NCBI GenBank assembly: GCA_016222825.1
Contig: JACRQF010000004.1
Location: 17,203-81,202 of the forward strand
Length of the DNA stretch: 64,000 bases
Direction of reading: 5' to 3'
Source: Verrucomicrobiota bacterium
GTDB taxonomy: Bacteria > Verrucomicrobiota > Verrucomicrobiia > CAIQCK01
In this document: piece by piece, positions 1 to 8,071 of the stretch
Layout of the letters: every line of letters starts with the position of its first letter
Numbering within the stretch: the stretch's first letter is position 1
Notes under the pieces: generated by a model
The model's input: the letters and a program-made list of their open reading frames with translations, nothing else
Databases searched by the model: none
What the model was told of the DNA's origin: nothing
Translations under genes and position numbers: made by a program

Positions 1-282
1 GTGGCGCAACTGGTTTGGCGCGCGCGGTTGTCTGTGCGCTTCGCCGGCGAACTGCTCGTGGCGCACATGGCCGACCGCAACGAGCCGTCGCTGCCCGTGC
101 GCGCGCTGGCGGGCCATTTCCGCTGGCGCGAATGGTTCGGCCGCCTGGTTGTGCGCGACCTGCTGCGCCGCCAACTCGTGCGACTGGATAAGGCGGAAGT
201 CTTGCTGCTGACAGAAACGGGACGGCAACTGGCGCGCGAATTCGGACGCGAGGCCAGCGCAGCCAACTCCCACGACCGCTGA
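1..282 (+). CDS. C-terminal fragment, winged-helix-like hypothetical protein (5' end outside window)
   Basis: The frame is open from the first base, so the true start is probably upstream and only about 93 C-terminal residues are visible. The segment 'ALAGHF', then 'VVRDLLRRQLVRLDKAE', then 'LLLTETGRQLARE' has the helix-helix-wing spacing of a MarR/DtxR-type winged helix: a recognition-like helix, a charged hairpin and an 'LT..GR..A' tail. Such a domain also occurs at the C terminus of some metal ABC-transporter permeases, so this could be the end of a permease or of a regulator. The gene ends 69 bases before hemB on the same strand. The function is not recognised. Confidence 0.45.
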   Translation: MAQLVWRARLSVRFAGELLVAHMADRNEPSLPVRALAGHFRWREWFGRLVVRDLLRRQLVRLDKAEVLLLTETGRQLAREFGREASAANSHDR

Positions 283-351
283 CGACCCTGCCAGCCCTGT
301 CGCGCCGTGTTTCGGCTTTCGCGTTTCGCCGTTCTCTTGTAATGTGCCGCC

Positions 352-1359
352 ATGAGCGACCTTGGAAGGCCCCAATTCCCGGCGGCGCGACCGCGTCGCC
401 TGCGCGCCACGCCGGCGCTGCGGCGGCTCGTGCGCGAAACGCGCCTGTCCGCTGACAACCTCGTCATGCCGCTGTTCGTGCGCGGCGGGAAAGGCGTGCG
501 CCGGCCCATCAACTCGATGCCCGGCAACTTCCAGTTTTCCGTGGACGAACTGGTCAAGGAAGCGCGCGTCATCCAGAAGCTCGGCGTGCCGGCGATTTTG
601 CTTTTCGGCCTTCCAGACAAGAAGGATGCGAAGGCCAGCGGCGCTTACGCCAAGCATGGCATCGTCCAGACCGCCGTTCGCGCCGTGAAGGACGCCGTGC
701 CGGAGCTGCTGGTCATCACCGATGTCTGCAACTGCGAATACACCAGCCACGGCCATTGCGGCATCGTCCGCAAGCGCCGCGACGGCGCGCTGGACGTGGA
801 CAACGACGCGACGCTGGAGTTGCTCGCCAAGAGCGCCGTCAGCCACGCCGAGGCGGGCGCGGACATCGTTGCGCCAAGCGACATGATGGACGGCCGCGTT
901 GCCGCCATCCGCCGGGCGCTCGACAAAGCCGGCTTTGCGAACACGCCGATCATGAGCTACGCGGCGAAGTTCGCGAGCGGCTTTTACGGGCCGTTCCGCG
1001 AGGCGGCCGACAGCCCGCCGCAGTTCGGCGACCGCCGAACCTACCAGATGGACTGCGCCAACGGCGACGAGGCGCTCCGCGAGGTGGCGCTCGACATTGC
1101 CGAGGGCGCGGACATCGTGATGGTGAAGCCGGCGCTGGCCTACCTCGATCTTGTGCGCCGCGTGAAAGATCGCTTTGGTTACCCGACCGCCGTCTATAAC
1201 GTCAGCGGTGAGTTCTCGATGGTAAAGGCCGCCGCCGAAAAAGGCTGGCTCGACGAGCGCGCCGTGGTGATGGAGATCATGACCGCTTTCCGCCGCTCCG
1301 GCGCGGACATCATCATCACCTACTGGGCCAAGGACGTGGCGCGGTGGCTGGGTGAGTAG
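352..1359 (+). CDS. hemB: Delta-aminolevulinic acid dehydratase (porphobilinogen synthase)
   Basis: This cytoplasmic enzyme condenses two 5-aminolevulinate molecules to porphobilinogen, the second common step of tetrapyrrole synthesis. At 335 residues it has the usual family length. The two Schiff-base lysines are visible as Lys206 in '[15 protein letters not shown]' and Lys259 in '[11 protein letters not shown]'. Cys126, Cys128 and Cys136 in '[14 protein letters not shown]' form the zinc site, so this is a zinc-type rather than a magnesium-only HemB. The start ATG at 352 precedes '[17 protein letters not shown]', a normal HemB N terminus. No strong ribosome site is seen. No other haem genes are adjacent, so it appears to be a single-gene unit followed by an inverted repeat. 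Confidence 0.97.
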   Translation: MSDLGRPQFPAARPRRLRATPALRRLVRETRLSADNLVMPLFVRGGKGVRRPINSMPGNFQFSVDELVKEARVIQKLGVPAILLFGLPDKKDAKASGAYAKHGIVQTAVRAVKDAVPELLVITDVCNCEYTSHGHCGIVRKRRDGALDVDNDATLELLAKSAVSHAEAGADIVAPSDMMDGRVAAIRRALDKAGFANTPIMSYAAKFASGFYGPFREAADSPPQFGDRRTYQMDCANGDEALREVALDIAEGADIVMVKPALAYLDLVRRVKDRFGYPTAVYNVSGEFSMVKAAAEKGWLDERAVVMEIMTAFRRSGADIIITYWAKDVARWLGE

Positions 1360-1374
1360 CGAGGGTGGAAGCTT

Positions 1375-1438
1375 AACGCAGAGACGCAGAGAACGCTGAG
1401 GTTCACAGAGGCTCTGCGGTTCTTTGCGTCTCTGCGTT
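1375..1438. repeat. Inverted repeat with 20-bp arms (AACGCAGAGACGCA family)
   Basis: The left arm AACGCAGAGACGCAGAGAAC (1375-1394) pairs with the reverse complement of the right arm at 1419-1438 at 19 of 20 positions, leaving a 24-base loop. The element fills the gap between hemB and the next gene. It resembles the AACGCAGAGACGCA-type palindromes dispersed in intergenic spaces of many environmental bacteria. It could fold as a hairpin at the 3' end of the hemB transcript, but no T-run follows, so a transcription terminator is not the first choice. Confidence 0.75.
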
Positions 1439-1496
1439 GAAATCCGCCCTCTCTTGACTTCCACGGGCCGAAACTCCAACCTCGTTCCGAGAACAA

Positions 1497-1802
1497 ATGA
1501 AAGTTGACGATTTCAGCAAAGAGATGCGGGAAGCGGTCAAGACCTACGAGCTTTACGTGGTTTGCATCGCCAAGACGCCGGACGAGTTCACGGAGAGCGT
1601 GCGTTCGCTCATGGCCAAGGCCATCAAGGTCTATGAAAACCGCGCGCCCGGCCTCAAGCACGGCATCGCGCTCGATCCCCATCTCACCATCATCCTCAGC
1701 GAGCCGCCTGACGCGCCGGAAGGCCGCCCGTTCTGCGGCATCTACTTCAACCTCCACTCGCCGTATAGGAAGAAGAGCGCGCCGGCGAAGTCGAAGGCGT
1801 AG
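1497..1802 (+). CDS. Small hypothetical protein, probably cytoplasmic
   Basis: This encodes 101 residues with no signal peptide or membrane segment. The N-terminal half is acidic and helical ('DDFSKEMREAVKTYELYVVCIAKTP'). The middle is mixed, with 'PHLTIILSEPPDAPEGRPFCGIYF', and the tail is lysine-rich ('KKSAPAKSKA'). I do not recognise the family. It is likely real: codon use matches the neighbours, the start ATG lies just after a purine-rich GAGAACAA, and it ends 10 bases before the stop of the convergent glycosyltransferase. Nothing in the context indicates a function. Confidence 0.6.
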   Translation: MKVDDFSKEMREAVKTYELYVVCIAKTPDEFTESVRSLMAKAIKVYENRAPGLKHGIALDPHLTIILSEPPDAPEGRPFCGIYFNLHSPYRKKSAPAKSKA

Positions 1803-1812
1803 CTTCGTGGGG

Positions 1813-3024
1813 TCAGCTCGCCGCGCCGAAGACCGCGTCATAGACCCGCTGCGCGCGTTTCTTCCAGTCCCAAACCTCGACGATGAGTGCGCGGGCGGCC
1901 TCGGCTTGCTGCTCATACAGGGCGCGGTCAGTGAGCAGACTCAGGATGAGGCCGGCAAACTGTTCGAGGTTTCCCGGCGCGGCTTTGAGCATGCCTTGGG
2001 GATAGTAGGTTTTGAGCGCCTCCAGGTCGAAGCTCACGCCCGGCAACCGCCACGCCATGCCTTCGGCCGCCGCCATGCCGCCGCTGTCGTAGGTGGCCGG
2101 ATGCACCATGAGGCGGCTTTGCTTGAACACGTCAAACTTCGCCGCGCCGTCCAGGAATCCGAGGATGGTGATGTGGTCCTGCAATCCCAGCGCGGCGATG
2201 CGGGTTTCCATTTCCGGCCGTAACGACCCCTCCCCGATCATCGCCAGCCGCGCGTCCTTTTTTTGCGCCACGACTCTTTGCCAGATGTCCACCAGTTCCA
2301 GAACGCCTTTCTGGAAATGGAATCGCCCGACGAAGCAGGCGTCGTAAGTCCGCCGCTCCACGGGCACGACGGCGGACGATTGCAGGTGGCGCTCCGACTC
2401 GGTGATGTCCACGCCGCCTTGCACCACCACCACCCGCGACGCCGGCCGGCGCGACGTGACGAACCGCGCCACGTCCGGCTGCGACGTGACGAAGACGTAG
2501 TCCGCCCAGCGCCGGACCAGCCAGTAAGATGGAATCTGCATCAGCCAGTAGAGCGCGCCCCGGAGCCAGTTCCGGCCTTTGTAAGGAGTGTCGGCGCTGA
2601 AGGGATGCGGCACGAACAGGTAATAGCCGGCAATCCACGTCACCGCCGGCCCGCGGCGCCATTTGACATACGCGCCCACCAGGCAATCCGGATACGCGTC
2701 GGAGCAGGAGTAAACCGCGTCGGTTTCCGCGACGACACTCCAGTTTGCCTTCACCGTCCGCAGCCCGCGCCACAACCGCCGCGCGAGATGCCGCAACAAC
2801 CCCGGCAGCGTGTAGGGATTGCGGCTGGCGTTGCGGGTGTCCGATTGCAGAAACCGGAAGCCGGACACGCCGCGTGTCGCCGCCATCGAAAAAGCCTCCT
2901 CCGAGCCGAGCAGCGTCAGCTCCAGCTTGCCGCGCCAGTGCCGCAGGAACTCCGTGAAAATCCGGTCGCCGCCGCTCAGCCCGGCGCCGATGTTGTTGTT
3001 GGCAATAAAAAGCGCCTTCTTCAC
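1813..3024 (-). CDS. GT-B glycosyltransferase (family 4-like)
   Basis: This is probably a retaining glycosyltransferase that transfers a sugar from a nucleotide donor to a cell-surface or lipid-linked acceptor. The frame continues open far upstream, but the protein proper begins 'MKKALFIANNNIGAGLSGGD' at a GTG (3024) preceded by AGGAAGG with 9-base spacing, giving 403 residues. The N-terminal Rossmann half carries the 'GAGLSGGDR' acceptor-side loop. The C-terminal half starts near 'CFVGRFHFQKGVLELV', contains 'MIGEGSLRPEME', and ends with a donor-site segment 'GGMAAAEGMAWRLPGVSFD', where the usual E-x7-E of GT4 is imperfect. It is divergent from parB and convergent with the small gene at 1497. 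No polysaccharide-export genes are adjacent, so the acceptor is unknown. Confidence 0.8.
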   Translation of the reverse strand: MKKALFIANNNIGAGLSGGDRIFTEFLRHWRGKLELTLLGSEEAFSMAATRGVSGFRFLQSDTRNASRNPYTLPGLLRHLARRLWRGLRTVKANWSVVAETDAVYSCSDAYPDCLVGAYVKWRRGPAVTWIAGYYLFVPHPFSADTPYKGRNWLRGALYWLMQIPSYWLVRRWADYVFVTSQPDVARFVTSRRPASRVVVVQGGVDITESERHLQSSAVVPVERRTYDACFVGRFHFQKGVLELVDIWQRVVAQKKDARLAMIGEGSLRPEMETRIAALGLQDHITILGFLDGAAKFDVFKQSRLMVHPATYDSGGMAAAEGMAWRLPGVSFDLEALKTYYPQGMLKAAPGNLEQFAGLILSLLTDRALYEQQAEAARALIVEVWDWKKRAQRVYDAVFGAAS

Positions 3025-3191
3025 AGGCGACACCCTTCCTGCGGCCGGGCCGTGGACGTTTCGGGTTGATGAGCGATAATCATGAGCGATGCCTGCAATG
3101 GCGCAACATCTGACACCGCCGGAAGTATAGCCCCCGAAGCTGAAGTTGAAAGCCATCGTTTTGCTGGAGGCGCGTTCTGCAAACATCCGCT

Positions 3192-3218
3192 TTGACATTG
3201 GCGGCGGGGCGATGTAAA
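3192..3218 (+). promoter_or_regulatory. Candidate promoter of parB
   Basis: In the 204-base divergent space between the glycosyltransferase and parB, TTGACA (3192-3197) is a perfect -35 match. It is followed after 15 bases by TGTAAA (3213-3218), a 4-of-6 match to the -10 consensus. Spacing is short. Transcription would start almost at the parB ATG (3229), which has no Shine-Dalgarno sequence, so a leaderless mRNA is possible. This is inference from sequence only. Confidence 0.35.
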
Positions 3219-3228
3219 CAGCCCGCCA

Positions 3229-4242
3229 ATGACCCACAAGAAAGCGCTTGGAAAAGGACTGGACGCGCTGATCCAACGCGGGCTGTCGAAACCTGCAACC
3301 GCACCCCCGGCTACGCCGCCGGCGGTTGCCGTGCCCGTGGCGCCGTCGGCGACTGCCGCGCCCGTCGTGGCGATTCCGGCACCCGTTGTGCCGGCCGCTC
3401 CACCGGCGTCCCCTGTCCCGCCCGCGCCGCCAGCCGACGCCGTCGCGCAGATCGAGATCGGCAAAATTCGCGCCAACCCCTTCCAGCCGCGCACGAAGTT
3501 CGAGCAGGAGGCGTTGGAGGAACTCATCGCTTCCATCCGCGAACACGGCATCATCTCGCCCCTCATCGTCCGCCGCGCCGCCGACGGCCAGGGCTACGAA
3601 CTTATCGCCGGCGAGCGCCGCCTCCGCGCCGCGCGCGAAGCCGGCCTGGCCACCGTGCCGATTGTCATCCGCGCAGCCGACGACCGCAATTCGCTGGAGA
3701 TCGCGCTCATTGAAAACCTCCAGCGCCAGGACCTCAACGCCATCGAGGAATCGCACGGCTACCAGCAGTTGATCGAGAAGTTCGGGTTGACGCAGGAGCA
3801 GGTGGCGCAGCGGGTTGGCAAGAACCGCGCCACCGTGGCGAACGCGTTGCGCCTGCTCGGCCTGCCGGAACAAGTGCAGGCGTGGGTCCGCGACGGCCAG
3901 CTTTCCGTCGGCCACGCCAAGGTCATCCTCGGCCTCACGATCACTGACGAGATGACCATCGTCGCCGAGCGCGTGTTGCGCGACAGCCTCAACGTCCGCG
4001 ACACCGAGAGGCTGGTCGAGCGCATCAAGGCCACCACCGGCCGCCGCCAGCCGGTCCGCCGCAAGCGCGGCACGGACGCCGAGAAACCGCCGCATGTCCT
4101 CGCCATCGAGAACGGCATTTGCCGCAAGCTCGGCACCAAGGTCACCATCCATCCGCAGACCGTGGGTGGATTCATCCGCGTCGAGTATTACAACGACGAC
4201 GACCTCAGCCGCCTTGGCGCCATCCTCGGCGGCGAGCTGTGA
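3229..4242 (+). CDS. parB: ParB/Spo0J/RepB chromosome-partition protein
   Basis: ParB binds parS sites near the origin, spreads as a CTP-dependent clamp, and directs ParA-driven segregation. The start 'MTHKKALGKGLDALI' is the classic ParB N terminus. Residues of about 23-75 form an unusually long Ala/Pro/Val-rich linker before the ParB/Srx domain ('IRANPFQPRTKFEQEALEEL', 'GERRLRAAREAG', 'ENLQRQDLNAIEE'). The KorB-like helix-turn-helix follows ('LTQEQVAQRVGKNRATVAN'). The C-terminal dimerisation part ends 'VEYYNDDDLSRLGAILGGEL'. Total length is 337 residues. parA, which is usually adjacent, is not next to it here: the neighbour upstream is a divergent glycosyltransferase. No canonical parS (TGTTTCACGTGAAACA) was noticed in the window. 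Confidence 0.95.
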   Translation: MTHKKALGKGLDALIQRGLSKPATAPPATPPAVAVPVAPSATAAPVVAIPAPVVPAAPPASPVPPAPPADAVAQIEIGKIRANPFQPRTKFEQEALEELIASIREHGIISPLIVRRAADGQGYELIAGERRLRAAREAGLATVPIVIRAADDRNSLEIALIENLQRQDLNAIEESHGYQQLIEKFGLTQEQVAQRVGKNRATVANALRLLGLPEQVQAWVRDGQLSVGHAKVILGLTITDEMTIVAERVLRDSLNVRDTERLVERIKATTGRRQPVRRKRGTDAEKPPHVLAIENGICRKLGTKVTIHPQTVGGFIRVEYYNDDDLSRLGAILGGEL

Positions 4243-4342
4243 TGTGATGCGCGGGGCCGTGTGTTTGCGCGAGCCGGCGCATCATCCGTTTGCATCGGCT
4301 GCGAAGCAGGGGCATCCTCCGTCCAGTCATGCGCACCATTGG

Positions 4343-4360
4343 AAACCGTGACACGGTTTT
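4343..4360. terminator. Possible bidirectional terminator hairpin
   Basis: AAACCGT (4343-4349) and ACGGTTT (4353-4359) form a perfect 7-bp stem with a 3-base loop, followed by one more T. It lies in the 292-base space between the convergent parB and the sirtuin-kinase gene, where a bidirectional terminator would be expected. The stem is short and the T-run weak. Nothing else is recognisable between 4243 and 4534. Confidence 0.35.
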
Positions 4361-4534
4361 AGCAGGAAGGCATCGGGAGCGTTTGCCATGAAGATCCGCC
4401 TCATCCGCGCTGCGCTCGCAGCCACGGCATGACCCTGTGTGTTGCGGTTGGCGTTTTCACCCCGCATTCATGGTTGGGCACGAGTGATTGTCGCGAGAGC
4501 GACCAGCCAATCGCCACGGCGAATGCTTGGGTCG

Positions 4535-5902
4535 TCAGCGTCCTTCAGCGGCGCGCGTCACCGTCCAGCCGGCGGCGTCGCGCCAGACCTGCAACTCCGC
4601 CGCGCCGCGCGTCGCCTCGATCGTCTCCCGATTCAGCCGGTCGTTCTGTTCGAACTTTCGCAGAGCTTCCTCCGCGCTCGCGCCGCCCCGCTGGTGGCGG
4701 GCGATCAGGTTTCTGCGCGCCAGCGCGGCGTCGCAATCGAGATAGATCCGCAGGTCCAGCGCATCGCGCACTTCGGGCCAGTGAAGGAGATAGTTTCCTT
4801 CCACGATCACAAACGGCGTCGCCGGCCCTGCCGTGAACGCGTCGGGCACCGGCTCGTGCGTCTCGCGCGAATAGACCGGCAGCCGCACCGGTTCTTGCGC
4901 GAGCCGCAGCGCTTTCACCGCCAGTTCGAACGCCAGCCGGTCGAACGTCTCCGGCGCGCCCTTGCGCCCGCGCAGTCCCAGCGCGTCCAGTCGCGCGTTG
5001 TTGAAATGAAATCCGTCCATCGGCACGAGCACGTGCGGCCCCAGTTCCGCCGCGAGCGTTTTCGCCAACCGGCTCTTGCCCGCGCCGGGCGGGCCGGCGA
5101 TGCCGAGCAGAAGCCGCCCGCCTTTTTGCTGGGCGCGCGCGCGAATCTCCTCCACGAGATACGCGAGCTGGGCGCGCAGCCAGAGTTCCGGGAGAATCTC
5201 GCCAGCCTTGCCTTCCAGACGCTCGTGCGCCAGCCGCGACACAGCGCTGCGCTCACGGTTGATCTCGATGATCGTCGCGCCGGCCTGCCGCGCCTGCGTG
5301 ACGAGGTCCACCGGCAACGACACGCCGCCGGACGTGCCGATGACCAGCACCACTTGCGCCTCCTCAGCCGTCGCGAAGATTCGCTGCACCGTCTCCGCGT
5401 CGTAGCTCTCGCCAAACCAGACCACCCCCGGCCGCAACATGCCGCCGCAGCCTTCGTGATGCGGCGGCAGTTCCTTCAGCGGCGTCTCCTCCATCGGCAG
5501 CGTCGCGCCGCACCGCAAACACTGCGCCCGCCACACGCTGCCATGCACCTCCACCATCCGCCGGCTGCCGGCGCGCGGATGCAGGCCGTCCACGTTCTGC
5601 GTCACCAGCAGGAAGTGATGGTAAAACCGCTCCATCGCCGCGACGACGCTGTGCGCCGGGTTGGGCTGCGCCTGCGCGCAAAGGCCGCGGCGCCAGTCAT
5701 ACCATTCCCACACCGTGCGCGGCTGCCGCTGGAACGCCTCCGGCGTCGCCAGGTCCTCCGGCTTGAAGTTCCGCCACAGCCCGTCCGCGCCGCGAAACGT
5801 CGGGATGCCGCTCTCGGCCGAAATGCCCGCGCCGGTGACGACCATGACGCGGTTGGCGCGCTTGAGCGCGGTGATGACGTTGCCTGAAATAACTTGTGTC
5901 AT
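4535..5902 (-). CDS. Sirtuin (Sir2/CobB, class III-like) fused to a uridine-kinase-like P-loop kinase
   Basis: One 455-residue chain carries two enzymes. Residues 1-245 are a Sir2 deacylase: 'GAGISAESGIPTFRG' (24-38), 'TQNVDGLH' (101-108), catalytic His120 in 'VEVHGS', and zinc ligands Cys128/Cys131. The second pair reads His149-x2-Cys152 instead of CxxC. Tyr68 and Arg71 in 'WYDWRR' reproduce the YxxR signature of CobB/SIRT5 desuccinylases and demalonylases. Residues of about 262-455 are a kinase with Walker A 'GIAGPPGAGKS' (Lys276), 'PMDGFHFNN' and 'VIVEGNYLLH', typical of the uridine-kinase/phosphoribulokinase/pantothenate-kinase-like superfamily. The chosen ATG (5902) lies 8 bases after the upstream gene's stop (5911), so the two are probably cotranscribed. 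The kinase substrate is unknown. A nucleoside or a sirtuin by-product are possibilities, but this is inference. Confidence 0.85.
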   Translation of the reverse strand: MTQVISGNVITALKRANRVMVVTGAGISAESGIPTFRGADGLWRNFKPEDLATPEAFQRQPRTVWEWYDWRRGLCAQAQPNPAHSVVAAMERFYHHFLLVTQNVDGLHPRAGSRRMVEVHGSVWRAQCLRCGATLPMEETPLKELPPHHEGCGGMLRPGVVWFGESYDAETVQRIFATAEEAQVVLVIGTSGGVSLPVDLVTQARQAGATIIEINRERSAVSRLAHERLEGKAGEILPELWLRAQLAYLVEEIRARAQQKGGRLLLGIAGPPGAGKSRLAKTLAAELGPHVLVPMDGFHFNNARLDALGLRGRKGAPETFDRLAFELAVKALRLAQEPVRLPVYSRETHEPVPDAFTAGPATPFVIVEGNYLLHWPEVRDALDLRIYLDCDAALARRNLIARHQRGGASAEEALRKFEQNDRLNRETIEATRGAAELQVWRDAAGWTVTRAAEGR

Positions 5903-5910
5903 AGAACTTT

Positions 5911-7683
5911 CTACAGCCTCGGCTTCCCCGGTTTCAACGGCGCGGCCCAGAGTTGCGCGCCTTTCACCTTCAGCTTGCGTTTGAAAATCCTGTCGCCGCA
6001 GGCCGCGAAGAGCGTGTCGCCGTCCGCGCCGCCGAAGCAAACGGCGCTGACGCGGCCGTTGGGCGTTGGCAGGATGGCGTTGACGCGGCCCGCCTGGTCG
6101 CAGACCTGGACGCCCATGCGCGTGGTGACGTAAAGCCGGCCGTCGCGGTCCACCGTCATGCCGTCGGCGCCGCTCTCATCGGCCGTGTCGGGCGAGTGCA
6201 GCCAGAAATATCGCTGCTTGAATCGCAGCGAGCCGTCCGGCGCGATCTGGTAGCTATAGACCCAGTGCGAGCGGTAGTCGTCCACGTAGAGCAACGACTG
6301 GTCCGGCGAGAGCGTGATGCCGTTGGCGAACTTGAGGCCGGTGTCCACGGCGCGCTTCTGGCCGCCGGGCTTGATGAGCCAGACCTTGCTCGGCTTGGCC
6401 TCCGAGCCGGACTCGGTGACGTAGATCAAACCGTCGTGGCGGACGATGAGATCGTTGCCCTTGAAACCATCGGCAATGACCGTCGCCTTGCCGTCGGCGG
6501 CGTAGGCGACGATTTGCTCCGCTCCGCCGGCGACCGCGTAGAGCCGGCCGTCGGGACCGAACGCCTGTCCATCGCCGCGTTTCGAGTCGGTGGCGACAAC
6601 GCTGACTTTTCCGTCGAGGGCGATTTTGTGAAGCTGGCTCACCGGCGAGTTGACGGGCGGGCCGTTGAAGAAGACCTCGCCCTTCGCGTTGGCGGTCGGG
6701 CCGCTCGTGGATTTGAAGCCTTCGGCGGCCAGTTGCCAGCCCTCGCCGGGGACGAGGATGGCTTGAAGCGTGGAGTTGCTGCTGACGCCGGCCTTCACGG
6801 GCGCGGGCCAGTCCTTCCAGAGCCAGCGCATCGCGTCGGGGAAGATGGCCGTCGCGTGCTTGCCGTTGTGGCCGCCCTCGCCCCAGACGTGGTTGACCTC
6901 GTAACCGGCGAACGTGAGCGCGCGCTCCATCGTTTGGTTGGCCATCCACCAGTCGCCTGCGTAGATGTTCAGGTCGTGGCTGCCGTCCTGTAGGAAGACG
7001 CGGAGCGGCTTCGGTTCGAACTTGCGGATGAGTGTTGGGTAATGGTCGCCGCCGCGCAGCCCGACGTAGGTGCCGATGGCGCTGAAGACGCGGCTGAATC
7101 CGTCGGGCCGTTCCCACGCCGCCGTGAACGCGCAGATCGCGCCGCTGCTGGCGCCGCCGATGGCGCGGTCGTTGCCGCTCTTGGGCAGGCGGATTGGCCG
7201 GCCGTCGGTTGCGGTCCGTTTCTCCACGTCGGGGAAGATTTCCTCCAGCACGAACCGCGCGTAAGCATCGCCGAGGCCGTCGTATTCGAAGCTGCGGTTG
7301 AAACGGTCGAGCGCGCCGTCGCCGGGCGCCTTCACCTTGCCGTGCATGATGAACACGCCGAGGGTCACGGGCATTTGCTTCTTCGCGATGAGGTTGTCAA
7401 AGACGACCGGGGCGTTGTATTGCACGCCGTCCTGCCCGACATAGACGCACGCCGGTTTGGCGGGATCGTATTGCGCCGGCACATAAACCCAGTAGTCGCG
7501 CGTCGTGCCGGGGAAAATCCTGCTGTTCTCAAAGGTGAACTTCAGCACCTCGCCCTTGGGCACGCCCGGCTGCAGTTGCGAGTCGGGGCCGGGCTTGTAG
7601 TCATCGGCCGCCAAAGCGATGGCGGCGCAGAGCGCACAGGCGCTGAAAGCAACGAACGCGCGGAAGAGGCAGGAAAAATTCAT
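5911..7683 (-). CDS. Secreted two-domain protein: esterase-D-like hydrolase plus SMP-30/gluconolactonase beta-propeller
   Basis: This is a 590-residue exported protein. Residues 1-26 are a signal peptide ending 'AAIALAA'. Residues of about 40-300 form an alpha/beta hydrolase of the putative-esterase (Fes/esterase D) type, with 'RDYWVYVPAQYDP', the nucleophile elbow 'IGGASSGAICAF', 'FLQDGSHDLNIY' and a terminal histidine in 'EGGHNGKHA'. Residues of about 310-590 form an SMP-30/LRE-like propeller: 'FNGPPVNSPVSQLHKI', 'GQAFGPDGRLYA', 'FANGITLSPDQSLLYVDDY', 'ESGADGMTVDRDGRLYVTT'. This domain pair is common in planctomycete and verrucomicrobial secretomes and is usually linked to removing acyl groups from plant or algal polysaccharide. 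It is the first gene of a two-gene unit with the sirtuin-kinase gene. The substrate is unknown. Confidence 0.85.
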   Translation of the reverse strand: MNFSCLFRAFVAFSACALCAAIALAADDYKPGPDSQLQPGVPKGEVLKFTFENSRIFPGTTRDYWVYVPAQYDPAKPACVYVGQDGVQYNAPVVFDNLIAKKQMPVTLGVFIMHGKVKAPGDGALDRFNRSFEYDGLGDAYARFVLEEIFPDVEKRTATDGRPIRLPKSGNDRAIGGASSGAICAFTAAWERPDGFSRVFSAIGTYVGLRGGDHYPTLIRKFEPKPLRVFLQDGSHDLNIYAGDWWMANQTMERALTFAGYEVNHVWGEGGHNGKHATAIFPDAMRWLWKDWPAPVKAGVSSNSTLQAILVPGEGWQLAAEGFKSTSGPTANAKGEVFFNGPPVNSPVSQLHKIALDGKVSVVATDSKRGDGQAFGPDGRLYAVAGGAEQIVAYAADGKATVIADGFKGNDLIVRHDGLIYVTESGSEAKPSKVWLIKPGGQKRAVDTGLKFANGITLSPDQSLLYVDDYRSHWVYSYQIAPDGSLRFKQRYFWLHSPDTADESGADGMTVDRDGRLYVTTRMGVQVCDQAGRVNAILPTPNGRVSAVCFGGADGDTLFAACGDRIFKRKLKVKGAQLWAAPLKPGKPRL

Positions 7684-7756
7684 GCGGCGATTCTGCCGGC
7701 GGGCCGGGCTTTGTCAAAGCTCTTTCGGCTTCCGGCAAGAAGGAGAGAGCCGGCGC

Positions 7757-8017
7757 CTACAGCACCATGATCACGTCTTTGTGGCCGCGCAGCGCCATGA
7801 AAACCTGGTTGCGATGCTCCTCATCGCGGACGGCCACGGTGAGGGCGACGGAGCAATACTTGCCGCTGTTGCTGCGGTTGGAGTCGGCGACGGTGTGCTC
7901 GGCGTCCGCGACCGCCGCGGCGATGACCGCGCGTATCCGCCCGGTGTCCGCGCCGATGATCTTGTAGTCCCAGCGGCAGGGATAGGTGATCAGCGGTTTG
8001 TGATGGATGGCGCTCAT
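7757..8017 (-). CDS. DUF493 (YbeD-like) family protein
   Basis: This is an 86-residue cytoplasmic protein with the ACT-like ferredoxin fold of the YbeD/DUF493 family. The diagnostic C terminus is 'SVALTVAVRDEEHRNQVF' followed by 'MALRGHKDVIMVL', and the N terminus 'ITYPCRWDYKIIGAD' is also typical. In Escherichia coli ybeD sits next to lipB, but here it lies upstream of the 5911 esterase/propeller gene and downstream of purFM on the same strand. Its biochemical role is not established, and a small allosteric or regulatory domain is the usual guess. Confidence 0.85.
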   Translation of the reverse strand: MSAIHHKPLITYPCRWDYKIIGADTGRIRAVIAAAVADAEHTVADSNRSNSGKYCSVALTVAVRDEEHRNQVFMALRGHKDVIMVL

Positions 8018-8071
8018 GGTTGAGACTGGCGGCTTCTCATCGGCTGGCTCTGACTTCTTCGTTGCGCGCGA

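Noticed and set aside
3025..4152. Upstream part of a long open frame on the minus strand (to 4152) in phase with the glycosyltransferase
   Set aside because: It lies antisense to the clearly coding parB gene, is arginine-rich and repetitive, and has no start with a ribosome site. The glycosyltransferase proper begins at 3024.
4439..5887. 482-codon open frame on the plus strand
   Set aside because: It is the shadow of the sirtuin-kinase gene; the translation is Arg/His-rich and low-complexity with no domain.
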